Shown here one piece after another: positions 45,115-54,920 of a stretch of 64,000 nt of DNA. The position numbers and the translations under genes are program-made. Origin of the DNA: Cyanodermella asteris. Its lineage: Eukaryota > Ascomycota > Lecanoromycetes > Ostropales > Stictidaceae. The stretch lies in assembly GCA_900618795.1 (NCBI GenBank), contig UYJD01000001.1, positions 3,133,654 through 3,197,653 on the forward strand, read 5' to 3'. Positions within the stretch are counted from its first letter, which is position 1. Each line of letters opens with the position of its first letter. The notes below the pieces were generated by a model that was not told where the DNA came from, ran no database searches, and saw only the letters and a program-made list of their open reading frames with translations.

Positions 45115-46668
45115 TCACGCTTGCGTAGCCATGAAAATCTGTACACTCTCCCCCGGTCGAAGACTTCCTCGACATCCCACCCCCCTCGCCCCCCCCTTCC
45201 CGATCCCCAACCCGGCAAACTCGGGAATATCAGCGACCTCCAGCCCGGCCGCCAACGAAATGAATCGACCGCGACCGAACCCGGCCGTCGGCGGCGGCAA
45301 ATCCTTCTCCCGCACAGTGCCGCTTCCAAACGAGTACGCCGTCGCGCCTCCCGGCGCACGCGGCGGAGGCGACTGCTCGTTCCGTAACGGTGGCGAAACC
45401 GTCGTGCGCGGCGAGAGGGGGTGGAGTGGAGTGGATGTCGGTCTCGTCGTCGCGGCGCCGACGGTCTTGACCGAGTCTGCACGGCTCGCCAGCTTGGGCG
45501 TCGTGGGGAAGAAGTTTAGGAGGTCGCGGGCGCCTTCGGACAGGCGGTGGGCGTAGGCGGGCGAGGTGGGAGATGCGGGGACTACTGAGGAGAGTCTGGT
45601 GTGCGAGGCGGCTTCTTCGGTCGCGGAGTCGAGTTCGCCCAGGGGCGTGTCGCATTGCTTCTGAATGACTACGGAGGACGAAGATGGGGATGCTGGAGCT
45701 AGGAAGGCGGAGACACGGAAGGCGGGGGAGTGGGTTGTTGCGAGCTCGATGGGAGATTTGTTTGCGGTGGGTGGGACGGAGCCTGGCATCTCGATCGCGG
45801 AGCCGATGGGGTATGTTGAGCTGGGAATCCTGCCTGCTCTCGCTGCCGCTGCGACGGGATTCGAGGGAGAGCTGTTTCTTCGGATTCGTAGCGGGACGGG
45901 CTTGCGTTTGATGCCGGAGCCGGAACCGCTCCTGGAACGATGCTGATTATCGAGATCGAGGGCTGGCATCGGCGGCAAGGGAGCCAGTCGCCACGCGTGA
46001 CTGCGGATTTGAAAAGAGTCTGACCGAAGGGGCATAGCCACGGCAATCGTTCGAAAAGGATCGTGTGAGATGTCGCCGGATGGAGCGGTTCGAGGTCGCT
46101 GCAATTCGGAGCTGGGATTGCGGCGGTCCATTGTCGTTCTCGGCGGGCGTTGTCTGCTCGGAGAAGGATATGTCAATGGGAATGCCAGCTTCGGATCGTT
46201 GGCCGGTGCTTGTCGGAAATCTGATGGCCCACTGATGGTCAAAGCCGGTCCTTTTCGGACATTTGAAGGCATGCTGATATTGAAGGTCTGAGATCTCTTT
46301 CGCTTTCCTTTCAAACTCTTATTATCCTTGCGTTTGTAGGGCAGCCCGTCTGACTTGGACCGTCCAACCACTCGGCGGGCTTCTGCTTGAATGCTTGGAG
46401 TTGACGCCTCCGGTGTCGGGCAAGGCAGTTCTGTCATCAGAATGGTTTGGGGTCTTTTCTGCGATAGCATCACTGGCTCAAGACCAGCTTCGTACATGGG
46501 TAACGTGTCGATCACCGAGCCGCTTCGGTCAGCGTCGGCGGTCGAGTCAAACGACTGCAGGACCTTGGTATTGCTATGATTAAGTCGTGCCTTTCGAGCT
46601 GAACGAGGTCGAAGACATGGCAGTATTGCGTGGACCCATGTGTTGGAGGACATGTTGATTCGGAACAC
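45115..46668 (-). CDS. Large disordered Ser/Pro/Arg-rich hypothetical protein
   Basis: Single exon, 517 residues from ATG 46668 (MFRINMSSN); the Met six codons in is an alternative. I recognise no domain. Basic clusters (YKRKDNKSLKGKRKRSQ around residues 110-125) could be a nuclear localisation signal. Many SP, TP and RPP motifs and several Ser-rich stretches suggest a phosphorylated, unstructured protein. LSEGARDLLNFFP is the only well-ordered helix-like part and may be a short binding motif. The long uninterrupted frame with strong third-position bias argues that it is real. Its codons are C-rich in the 5' two-thirds and G-rich in the last 300 bases. Confidence 0.6.
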   Translation of the reverse strand: MFRINMSSNTWVHAILPCLRPRSARKARLNHSNTKVLQSFDSTADADRSGSVIDTLPMYEAGLEPVMLSQKRPQTILMTELPCPTPEASTPSIQAEARRVVGRSKSDGLPYKRKDNKSLKGKRKRSQTFNISMPSNVRKGPALTISGPSDFRQAPANDPKLAFPLTYPSPSRQRPPRTTMDRRNPSSELQRPRTAPSGDISHDPFRTIAVAMPLRSDSFQIRSHAWRLAPLPPMPALDLDNQHRSRSGSGSGIKRKPVPLRIRRNSSPSNPVAAAARAGRIPSSTYPIGSAIEMPGSVPPTANKSPIELATTHSPAFRVSAFLAPASPSSSSVVIQKQCDTPLGELDSATEEAASHTRLSSVVPASPTSPAYAHRLSEGARDLLNFFPTTPKLASRADSVKTVGAATTRPTSTPLHPLSPRTTVSPPLRNEQSPPPRAPGGATAYSFGSGTVREKDLPPPTAGFGRGRFISLAAGLEVADIPEFAGLGIGKGGARGVGCRGSLRPGESVQIFMATQA

Positions 46669-48352
46669 AGGGTGACCGTATGCCCGGACGGTGGCTGGTG
46701 AGCTCCTGCAACGGCGCGAAAGGATCGGACTCTAGGTATCCATGCCACCTAGGTAGTTCTCGAGCAAAGCAATTAGTACTGCTTCGAGGGGTCTGATCGG
46801 ACTTTTGCTGCGTCAAAAACACGGAGTTGAAGGAATGACAGTGACATCGACGCGCGCGAGGGAACACAGAAAAAGAAAGAGACAGCAGTGTTGGATTAAA
46901 GCGAACAGGTACTGTACTCCTGAGGTGAGGTGCACAAGGGCTCGTCCGCCAGATTGGTTACTAGGTTTCTGTAACATCTGCAACGGCGCAGAGGCGCAAC
47001 AAACTTCGGGACGCCAACAACTAGACCAAGCTGCTTATTTCGCGATAACCGCCTGCTCCGGCTGATCTCAGCACACTGATTGCCTGATGGTCCGCGACGA
47101 GACGCTCGGTCTCGAGAAAGCAAAGCTACCATCGCACATCGATCGCGACATGATCCAACCTCATAGGCTGGCTGCTCTGACCACAATCTGTCAGATCGCA
47201 AAGGCATTTTGGGGAAGAGGACCAAGATCACGACTGCTCGCCGTGGAGCGTCGCCAGCGTCTGGCAGCGAGGCTGCATCTTTGCACGGTGAGAGGTCGAC
47301 CGGACGTTGGCCAACATGACTAGCCATGTGAGATCCGCTCTTTCTCCACACCTGCTGACGAGAAGACGGAGCAATCAGAGCGCTTCTGGAAGAGACACCC
47401 CTGAATGCCCTGCGTGGATCTTGGGGATTTCTGGCACTCGCGCCGCTAAGCGCCGACGATGCCAATGGGCGTCCCGCCGACGCAATTGCGCATCACGACG
47501 AATTAGGTCGAGCTGTGCCGAATGCGGTTTTGCCTTCCATCAAATGATTGGGAGTGTCTGGCTGGTGCCGATGGCCGAGGCGAGTGGCGCTCGTGCTAGG
47601 CCTCTCTTTGCAACCCGGACGGTTCCCAGCCAGAGAAGGAGACTTGGTAGGGAGATTATTATTCTTGCGCAACTCGCGAGTCTGACAGTCGTGTTCGGGG
47701 TGGGGTCTGCGAACTGTTCCTGTGCCGTCTTGGACGTTGCAGGCCCAATTTCGGCCATGTCACGATGGGCGGAGGCTGCCATCTCGAGGTCCTGACCGCC
47801 AGCAAGGGGTTTTAAATGAACCTGAACATCACGTACAGCTCGACTGCAAGATCAGATGAGTCTGACGATTGTAGAATGCGCAAAGATAGACATGCGATCA
47901 ATCTCAATTCATGTACGCTACGCAGCGACGTTTGGAGGTTTGAGGACGGAAAAACGAATTACTGCCGGTTGACAAGAATCTCGCAGTCGAACATGACTAA
48001 GCCCGAGATGAACAAACTCGCAGCCAGCACTGAAGACTTCTGGAACGCTGAGGTGAGCCTCGTGTTGGTCCTGGCGAACTCCGGAGCAGATGGCACGACA
48101 GCTATACTGCTACAGTGATAGTGATGAAGCTACAGACACCTCATGCATCGCTTGCAGGGCAGAAATTGTGCGAATGGAATTTCTGTCCTTCTCACGTGTC
48201 TAATGCTAGCCATGCAGGCCTGGAAAGAGTGTACAGAAAAAATATGTGGATTCATTGCCACGCATTTTCCGTGCAGCCCTGGAATCGGTGGCTGCATACC
48301 TTTGCCGCATTCGTGACGATCATGGTTCGAGGTCCGTTGATTCTTGTTCCGC
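46669..48352. other. Intergenic stretch
   Basis: About 1.7 kb without a recognisable gene. Frames at 46896-47465 (minus) and 47307-47795 (plus) are long by chance in GC-rich sequence and show no protein-like pattern. Confidence 0.4.
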
Positions 48353-48920
48353 TCACTGGGTAGCGGCGTGGCTTGCACCGGGGATCTTGGTCTCCCAGGA
48401 GGTCATGTTTTTGCAGTAGACCTCCATCTTCGGCAGACCAACGTTGTTCATGAAACCATGGTTATCAATGGTGCCCGCCTTGAGGAGCTTGAGACCGGCC
48501 ATGGTATCGGCTTCGACCCAGATGAGGTTGGCACACTGACTTTGAGTTAGCCAAGTGTGCGGCCCTGACGGAAGTGTGTTGTCGGTGCAGGTCGATTGGC
48601 TGCTGCTGATATCTTACCTTATCACAGACGTTATAAGAGACACCGTTCCCGCTATCTCCCTTCCGGGTGTAGGACTTGTTTGCCCTTCCAGATTTGATGG
48701 CAAAGTTGCCCTCGGGGATGACCAAGTTCCACGAAGCACCTGTGCCGCTGGTCTTTCTGCAGGGAATACAGTGGCACGCAGCCTTAGCACCTGTCAGCTT
48801 ACAACTGATTTGACCGCTGGAATTGACATACCCAGCCGGCGGGGTCGCCCGTGAACTCGTAGGTGAGATCACCGCACACGTAGCTTCCCTTGACCACTGT
48901 GCGTGGACTATAGGCTGGAA
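48353..48920 (-). CDS. GFA/CENP-V-type zinc-fold protein (glutathione-dependent formaldehyde-activating family), N-terminal exon unresolved
   Basis: Three exons can be placed: 48920-48832, 48782-48618 and 48535-48353 (TGA), giving about 146 residues. GSYVCGDLTYEFTGDPAGW, then AACHCIPCRKTSG with the CHCxxC zinc-binding signature, a Gly/Asn-rich middle, and CANLIWVEADTM form the usual beta-sandwich of the family. Fungal members are numerous and most have no proven activity; the original assignment to S-hydroxymethylglutathione formation applies to few. The first listed exon begins after an apparent ACTCAG acceptor and needs one carried base, so a start exon must lie upstream, but I could not identify it. 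The peroxygenase lies divergently to the right. Confidence 0.75.
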
Positions 48921-49823
48921 CTGAGTGGTTTGATATGCGCTAGAATGCTGCAGTGAGCAAGTTTCAGGCGTGTCTGGCACGAGTGTGGTCGGAAAAAGGG
49001 TCCTTTCTGTCTATGCCCTCATTCTTCACGTCCATGACGTTGGCAGGTGACGAGGAGCCGCCGGACCGACCGCACGATCCTTACGAGGCACAAACACCAG
49101 CGCCCTCGAGAGTTGGTTCTTCAAGATTTGCGTTGCCAGCATCTACAATGTCCCACTGATAATATCTTCGGATTCTTCTGGGTGCACACTTGTTCGCCTG
49201 ATCTGACACTTCGACGCTTTCAGGCGAGCTCACACCACCCCAGTGGCGCAGTCAAGTCTGGCTCTGGGTAGAGAGGTCCCTTCTCCCCGGCCCTCACCAA
49301 TGATCGTTTCGATGATTCAGATTTTGCACAATTCGTCTGGCGAAGCGACTCAGAACCATGGACACCCGTCAACGGCACAAGCAGGCAGCCGCCTCGCCGA
49401 CCCGTGAACAGCAAGGTTCTACGTTCCCTGCCAAAAGATACCTGCGTCGGCTCCCATAATACCACCTTGCGACCTTCCAGACCGTTGAACGGCTCTTAGC
49501 GCCACGCGCTAGAGAACAACATAGTGTAAATCGCTCCCAAGCTGCCCAACCACAGATCCAGCTCATGCCAAACTAATCACGGATGCTATAGCCCGCGAGA
49601 GATGCGGGGGGCGGAGGTGGCGACTTTCACCTTCTGATTCGAGAGGAACAGGAACTGCACATGCTTCGGAACAGCTTACGCGACGCCTTGGCAGCTAGTC
49701 CTGAGAGCGTGGGCAGTGCAAAAACACCTCGGACAGTATGTTTGTCATCGTGTATATATCTAGCTCGACTGCCGATCCGATCGTCGCCATGTCTTCTTCT
49801 CCAGGTCAAGTTCTTCTCTCACC
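48921..49823. other. Divergent region between the GFA gene and the peroxygenase
   Basis: This stretch should contain the missing first exon of the GFA gene and the promoter of the peroxygenase. A TATATAT box is listed separately. No other gene seen. Confidence 0.4.
49753..49759 (+). promoter_or_regulatory. TATA-box candidate of the peroxygenase gene
   Basis: TATATAT lies 71 bases before the ATG at 49824, a distance that fits a short-leader core promoter. No other convincing TATA box was noted so close to a start in this window. Confidence 0.45.
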
Positions 49824-51017
49824 ATGCATTCTCCATCTTTATTCGCCCTGGCTTTGGCAAGTTCGGCCTCCGCCTTCCCAAGCTTCCTGGTAAGATCTTC
49901 CCCCAAACTGAACGAAAGGGAACCCCTGCCCGAGTCGCTTGCATGGTCGTCTCTCGCCCATCTCAACCCCCGCGAACTGGACAACTTCATTCGATCGACA
50001 TCAGCTAGGTTAGACGGCGCTTCGCCCCCGCCGGGCCCACAGTCTGATACCTCATCGAAGCTCGTCAACGATGCCTCACATCCTTTCCAGGCCGCCGGTA
50101 CCAACGACCAACGTGGTCCCTGCCCCGGTCTGAACACCCTCGCAAACCATGGCTATTTGAACAGGACGGGCGTTGTCACACCTCAAGACATCGTCAATGC
50201 CGTGCAGACAGGATTCAACATGGGCAACGACCTTGCCGTCATGGTGGCCTGGGGAGCTCATCTGGTCGATGGCAACCACCTGACCAATCTCATGTCCATC
50301 GGTGGCAAGTCCAGCGCAACTGGTGCAGACCCTCCGGCTCCGGCTTCAGTCGGCGGCCTTGATGTGCACGGCACATTCGAGGGTGACGCCTCAACTACCC
50401 GTGGTGATTACCAGTTCGGTGACAACCACTCTTTCAATGAGACCCTGTTCCAGGTCCTCGTCTCCAAATCGAAGCAGTATGGTGGTGGTCAATACAACCG
50501 AACAGCAGCGGCAGAGGTTCGCTATGCTCGCATTCAAGATTCGATGGCTCGCAATCCCAACTTCAACTTCTTGACGCCCCGATTCTACACAGCGTATGCT
50601 GAGTCCATCTTCCCATACACCTTCTTCGTTGACGGCCGGAACGGCAACAATGCTTCTCTCGATCTTGGCGTGGCCAGGTCCTTCTTCCAGAACGCGCATT
50701 ACCCGGACGGCTTCTACCGACGTGGTGGATCATTCGGCCTCGCTGCCATCTCCGGCGACCTGAACAACTTGATGAAAGCCCACCCCGTGCCGCCGGGCAC
50801 CAACAAGGCAGCTGGACAATACGTGGCGGACAAGAACGATCCCGCATTGACCCAAGGTGTCTGTGGTATTTACACCAAGCCCGTAAATGTCACAGTGCCC
50901 TCGTTATACCCCAACCCGAGTGGCGACCTGCTCACGGCGATCAAAGCCAACCTTCACACATTTTACACCGCGTTCTCCAACGTTGGTTGTACAGAGATAT
51001 TCCCGTACGGGCAATAG
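49824..51017 (+). CDS. Secreted long-type unspecific peroxygenase (heme-thiolate peroxidase)
   Basis: Single exon, 397 residues. A signal peptide (about 1-18) precedes a propeptide-like stretch with dibasic-poor sequence to about residue 70. RGPCPGLNTLANHGY contains the axial heme ligand Cys100. EGDAS (186-190) is the magnesium and heme-propionate site, and RFYTAYAE supplies the Arg253/Glu260 acid-base pair that marks the long family; the short family has His instead of Arg. Two C-terminal cysteines (in VCGIY and VGCTEIF) match the disulfide of the Agrocybe enzyme, and several NxS/T sites suggest glycosylation. Such enzymes use H2O2 to oxygenate alkanes, aromatics and fatty acids outside the cell. 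By memory, long stretches resemble the Agrocybe aegerita enzyme closely. The lack of introns is notable. Confidence 0.95.
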   Translation: MHSPSLFALALASSASAFPSFLVRSSPKLNEREPLPESLAWSSLAHLNPRELDNFIRSTSARLDGASPPPGPQSDTSSKLVNDASHPFQAAGTNDQRGPCPGLNTLANHGYLNRTGVVTPQDIVNAVQTGFNMGNDLAVMVAWGAHLVDGNHLTNLMSIGGKSSATGADPPAPASVGGLDVHGTFEGDASTTRGDYQFGDNHSFNETLFQVLVSKSKQYGGGQYNRTAAAEVRYARIQDSMARNPNFNFLTPRFYTAYAESIFPYTFFVDGRNGNNASLDLGVARSFFQNAHYPDGFYRRGGSFGLAAISGDLNNLMKAHPVPPGTNKAAGQYVADKNDPALTQGVCGIYTKPVNVTVPSLYPNPSGDLLTAIKANLHTFYTAFSNVGCTEIFPYGQ

Positions 51018-51534
51018 GCATGAAGAGCTTGAGATATAACGACTTCCTGTTCGGTGCATAAATTCAAAATTTTTGATCATAGTTCTTCCATGAACGAGGC
51101 CTCCTCGTGCGCTGCTACGTGTCTGCAAGTCGTACATTCGCGTCTGCTGCAACTTCTCGATAGAAAAATAGACGCACAATCTGCGGCATCGCTGGCAGGT
51201 GCGAATGCGCGTGACTGAATGCTTCGCAACAACGAACCAACAGCAAAAGGCCCCGAGAGATTGTAAGCATGAGACGACAAGTCTCACCACCGTCGCAATT
51301 TTGTCTCAGGGTCAGACCGACATGGGTGCTGAAAATATTCTTCAAGTTTTTCCAATGGCTGGGCTTGGAGTGCTGAAAGTCTGCAGCCCGCACGGGCCAT
51401 CGGCGACGGCAGAATTCTTCGTGCCGAACCCTAGCGCGTTCTGTCCCACAGCGTCTCGACAGAACTTTGTAGCTCTGGCAGACTTCGCAATCGTTTGATC
51501 CTCACCACCAATTTCAAGAGGATAAGTCGTCAAC
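51018..51534. other. RPS4 promoter region
   Basis: No gene is seen. A telobox-like AACCCTA is at 51427-51433. The 60 bases before the ATG are A/C/T-mixed leader. Confidence 0.5.
51427..51433 (+). promoter_or_regulatory. Telobox-like element (AACCCTA) upstream of RPS4
   Basis: AACCCTA followed by GCGCG lies 108 bases before the RPS4 start. Telobox motifs, bound by Tbf1-type factors, are known in ribosomal-protein promoters of several fungi. Similar AACCCT strings occur upstream of RPS24. Binding here is inferred. Confidence 0.4.
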
Positions 51535-52524
51535 ATGGGTCGCGGTCCGAAGAAGCATCAACACCGTCTGAGTGCGCCCTCGCACTGGCTGCTGGACAAG
51601 CTCTCTGGTGCCTATGCGCCAAAGGCTTCGTACGTTGAATTGAAGCTGCAGACACCTCGACAAGATACTGATCGAATCCCAGGCCCGGTCCTCACAAGAC
51701 CAGGGACAGCTTGCCCTTGATCGTCTTCATCCGAAACCGCCTCAAGTATGCCCTCAACCACCGCGAGACCAAGAGCATCATGATGCAGCGCCTGGTCAAG
51801 GTCGACGGCAAGGTCCGCACCGACATCACCTACCCTGCCGGCTACATGGACGTTATCACCATCGAGAAGACTGGCGAGAACTTTCGCCTCGTCTACGACA
51901 CCAAGGGCCGTTTCACCGTCCACCGCATCACCGATGAGGAGGCTCAATACAAGCTGGGCAGAGTCAAGCGCGTTCAGCTGGGCCGCGGTGGAGTGCCATT
52001 CTTGGTTACGCATGACGCACGGACGTGAGTTTCTACTCTCCAACCCGTTGCCTCTATCAGACGTTGGATCAAGCTTTGGCTACTCGAAAGAGAACTGGAC
52101 ATGTTGATTCACAAAACGACTGAGATTGGCATCGGTGAGCAAAATAAGGAGTTGTTGCTAACAGAAAATCAGTATCCGCTACCCGGACCCTTTGATCAAG
52201 GTCAACGACACTGTCAAGATTGACCTGACCACCGGCAAGATCAGCGACTTTATCAAGTTCGACACTGGTGCGATCGCTATGATCACCGGTGGTCACAACA
52301 TCGGGCGAGTGGGTGTCATCACTCACCGTGAGCGTCACGACGGAGGTTTCAACATTGTCCACGTCAAGGATGCCATCGGAAACGCTTTCGCTACCCGTGA
52401 GAGCAACGTCTTCGTCATTGGCACTGACAGGCCTTGGATCTCCCTGCCCAAGGGCAAGGGTGTCAAGCTTACCATTGCCGAAGAGCGTGACCGCCGTCGT
52501 GCTCACGCTATTGCTGGTAACTAA
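51535..52524 (+). CDS. RPS4: 40S ribosomal protein S4 (eS4)
   Basis: Three exons, 51535-51629, 51683-52024 and 52173-52524, join with two carried bases at both junctions to 262 residues, the standard length. [30 protein letters not shown] is the invariant start. The S4-like RNA-binding part ([30 protein letters not shown]) and the KOW-type C-terminal part ([14 protein letters not shown]) follow. It is a structural protein of the small subunit body. C-ending codons throughout are those of a highly expressed gene and show no skew switch. The second intron (148 bases) is long for this window; I looked for a box C/D snoRNA in it and found none. Confidence 0.98.
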
Positions 52525-52757
52525 ATGTAGACTCTGAACGACTTTCGCAAGTTGTGGGATGAATGCAATGAATGCATGGGTTGGCTCTGGCACTAGGCGT
52601 ACGGAGCGAGTTTACGAACTCTGCTTAAATCAATGATATCCAGCGACTGATTCTTTCAATGTACTTTTTGAACTACCATGATCTTGATCGCTTTGCCTAA
52701 ATCTCTATCGTGCTCCTGGGAATGCGTTGTCAGATATCCTGAGAAATGACCTTGTAC

Positions 52758-54240
52758 TTATTCGACGCCGCTGGTCCAATCAGCAACGGCAGCTACAGAG
52801 CCGTCATCCTGAACCACCTTGCCCCGGTCCCATTCACGACCTTCACCCCTCGACTTCCACTTGACATCCTCCTCTCTCTTCCCCTTCTCCCATCTCTCAA
52901 TCTCCTCCGAGCTGAAACCTGCCGCTCGTAACCTGTCCCCTTGGACCTTTTGGTACAGAGCTCGATCTCGCACCGCCTCGAGCCCACCTTCCCAATCATC
53001 ACCATCCTGATCGACAAGATCCGGTTGGAAATCCGTCTTCGGATCATAAGCAGACGAGAACCGCGCATCCATCGCAGACCCGGAAGCCACACGAGCCCCC
53101 CTTCCCCGGCGAATCACGGGACCCGTCCGCTCGGCGTAATCCGCGGACTCATCTCGCAGCCGTCCAAAGCTCTCGGAGTGTCTGTCTTCGACGTCGGACG
53201 GACGGCCGCGTTTCTCTCTATCTGTGCTTTCGCGGCGGTCGCGTTGCCTGTCCTCGCGAATCGACGGCCGTCGAGCCATCTTGCCGGATTCTTGGACCAG
53301 TATGTCTTCGAACGAGCTCGAACGGTCTCTTGTTTTGGCGAAGCTCCTCTCGGCGTCCTGTTGCCGTCGTGACCGTCTGTAGTGTTCGCGCTCACGAGAG
53401 GGCACAGCCGTAGCTGAAGCCTCTCGATCTCGATCTCGACTTCGCCGCCGTCGAGCATGATCCCGAGCACGGTCCCGATCACGATGGCGTTCCGAATCAT
53501 AATCCCCGGCATCCCGCCCTCTCACATCTCCATCACCATCCCCCCGCCGTCTCCCGCCCGGCGACCTCGACCGCTCCCTCCTCCCACCCCGCCTCTTCCT
53601 CCGCCGGTGCGCATCGCCATCCTCGTCATCCTCATCATCATCATCACCACCATCGCCGCATCTCCGTCTCGGCCGCGACGAATCCGATTCGTGCCCATCG
53701 TGATGGCCCCCACCATGCCGGGCTCGTCGAAAGTCCCCTGCTTCTCTGGGTGGATCGCCGCGTAGTTTCCGGAGTCGATCGCCGGCTTGCTCGAGTTCGC
53801 GGAGCTTCAGCGCCGAGTTGTACGTGTCGGTTTCGCGGATGATGGTGTTCAGGAAGCGGAGGTTGGGTTTGTGGGTCGGGGGTTTCGTGGGGGGTCTGAA
53901 GGNNNNNNNNNNNNNNNNNNNNNNNNNGGTCTGAAGGGGGGGGCGGGGGTGTTTGAGTTAGCATCGGAATTTTGCGATTATCAATGAAAAATATGTATTA
54001 AAAAATAAACAAAGGACTTTGGAAGAAATTCAGGATAGGCCGGTAGTGAGATTTCTTTCCGACCACAAAATGTTTACTTGATATCTCGGGATGAAAGAAG
54101 AGAAACGGGCATTGGTTCACGTACCGTCGAGATGCAGCGCTACCGAAGAGACCCGGTCCAGGAGTCAGCGTATTCCTTGCGTCTCGCTTCAGTAGTTCGG
54201 CAATGTAGTCTTCCGAGAAATCAGGCTGCGGCGGAGGCAT
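52758..54240 (-). CDS. SR/RD-rich protein resembling fungal pre-mRNA-splicing factor 38B-type proteins
   Basis: Two exons, 54240-54125 and 53895-52758, join with two carried bases to 417 residues. MPPPQPDFSEDYIAELLKRDA and, after the splice, KPNLRFLNTIIRETDTYNSAL are the conserved parts. The long middle (about 95-290) is dominated by Arg-Asp, Arg-Arg and Arg-Ser dipeptides as in spliceosomal RS proteins. DPKTDFQPDLVDQDGDDWE and a helical C-terminal segment follow. It probably acts in the nucleus in pre-mRNA splicing; this rests on composition and remembered annotation of similar fungal proteins. The 25-base N run falls inside the intron, so the coding sequence is complete. The 5' part of exon 2 is C-rich, switching to G-rich near 53740. 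Confidence 0.7.
53903..53927. other. Assembly gap (25 N) flanked by the same short sequence
   Basis: A run of 25 undetermined bases lies within the intron of the SR-like gene. GGTCTGAAGG occurs immediately before and immediately after it, so the gap may conceal a tandem repeat or join overlapping contig ends. Confidence 0.97.
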
Positions 54241-54920
54241 GGTCGTGGTCCCGGCGTGCCGGTGTGGAGGTCGACGAGCTCGTCCCGGGTGCGAACAAGC
54301 AGTACGTAGGAATGTCTTGTTGTATCAGTTGCTTTCCGGCCATGAGACTCAGGCATGCGTCTGGACCATGCGGGGGCGGTTTGCGTCGCTGTCAAAAGAC
54401 GAATGACTTCGTGACAAGTGCACAGATCGGAGTCTGAAAGGCGCGGCTCTAGTTGGTAGGTTGGAATTAATGTGCGGTCTGACGCAAATGCTCATTCGAC
54501 GTGACCAGTCGCGAGTTTGGATGTGAAAAATGACTGGACCTGCTAGAGACGCAGGTTACAAGTTGATGCATAAGTGTTCGCTACTTCTTCAGCGGGACTA
54601 CACTGTCGGCGACTCGGCGTGATGACGCTGCAAACTCGCCCGCATTCACAAATGAAAGCACCACCTGGACAAAACTTATTTAATCACTACCAATTTCGGG
54701 TTGGGCATCAACGTTTCATAATATTATTAAATACGGCTTGCGCAATGCGGTCACTCAGAAATTTCCGAAACGGTGCTCCTTTTGTCATCGGATCATCACA
54801 AGTCAACTATGAACCGCAACATTAGAGAATTCAGATCGTATTCTTGCCCGAGTCACTCTCTGCCCCTCGACACCGGGAAGGTCGGCACCACATCCTTACC
54901 ACGGTCATGCCTGACAGAGT
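54241..54920. other. Promoter of the SR-like gene and 3' flank of the cyclophilin gene
   Basis: These 680 bases separate two minus-strand genes; the sequence from 54480 to 54800 is less GC-rich. No gene seen. Confidence 0.45.

Noticed and set aside
52025-52172. Possible intron-encoded snoRNA in RPS4
   Set aside because: No box C with matching box D and terminal stem could be found.
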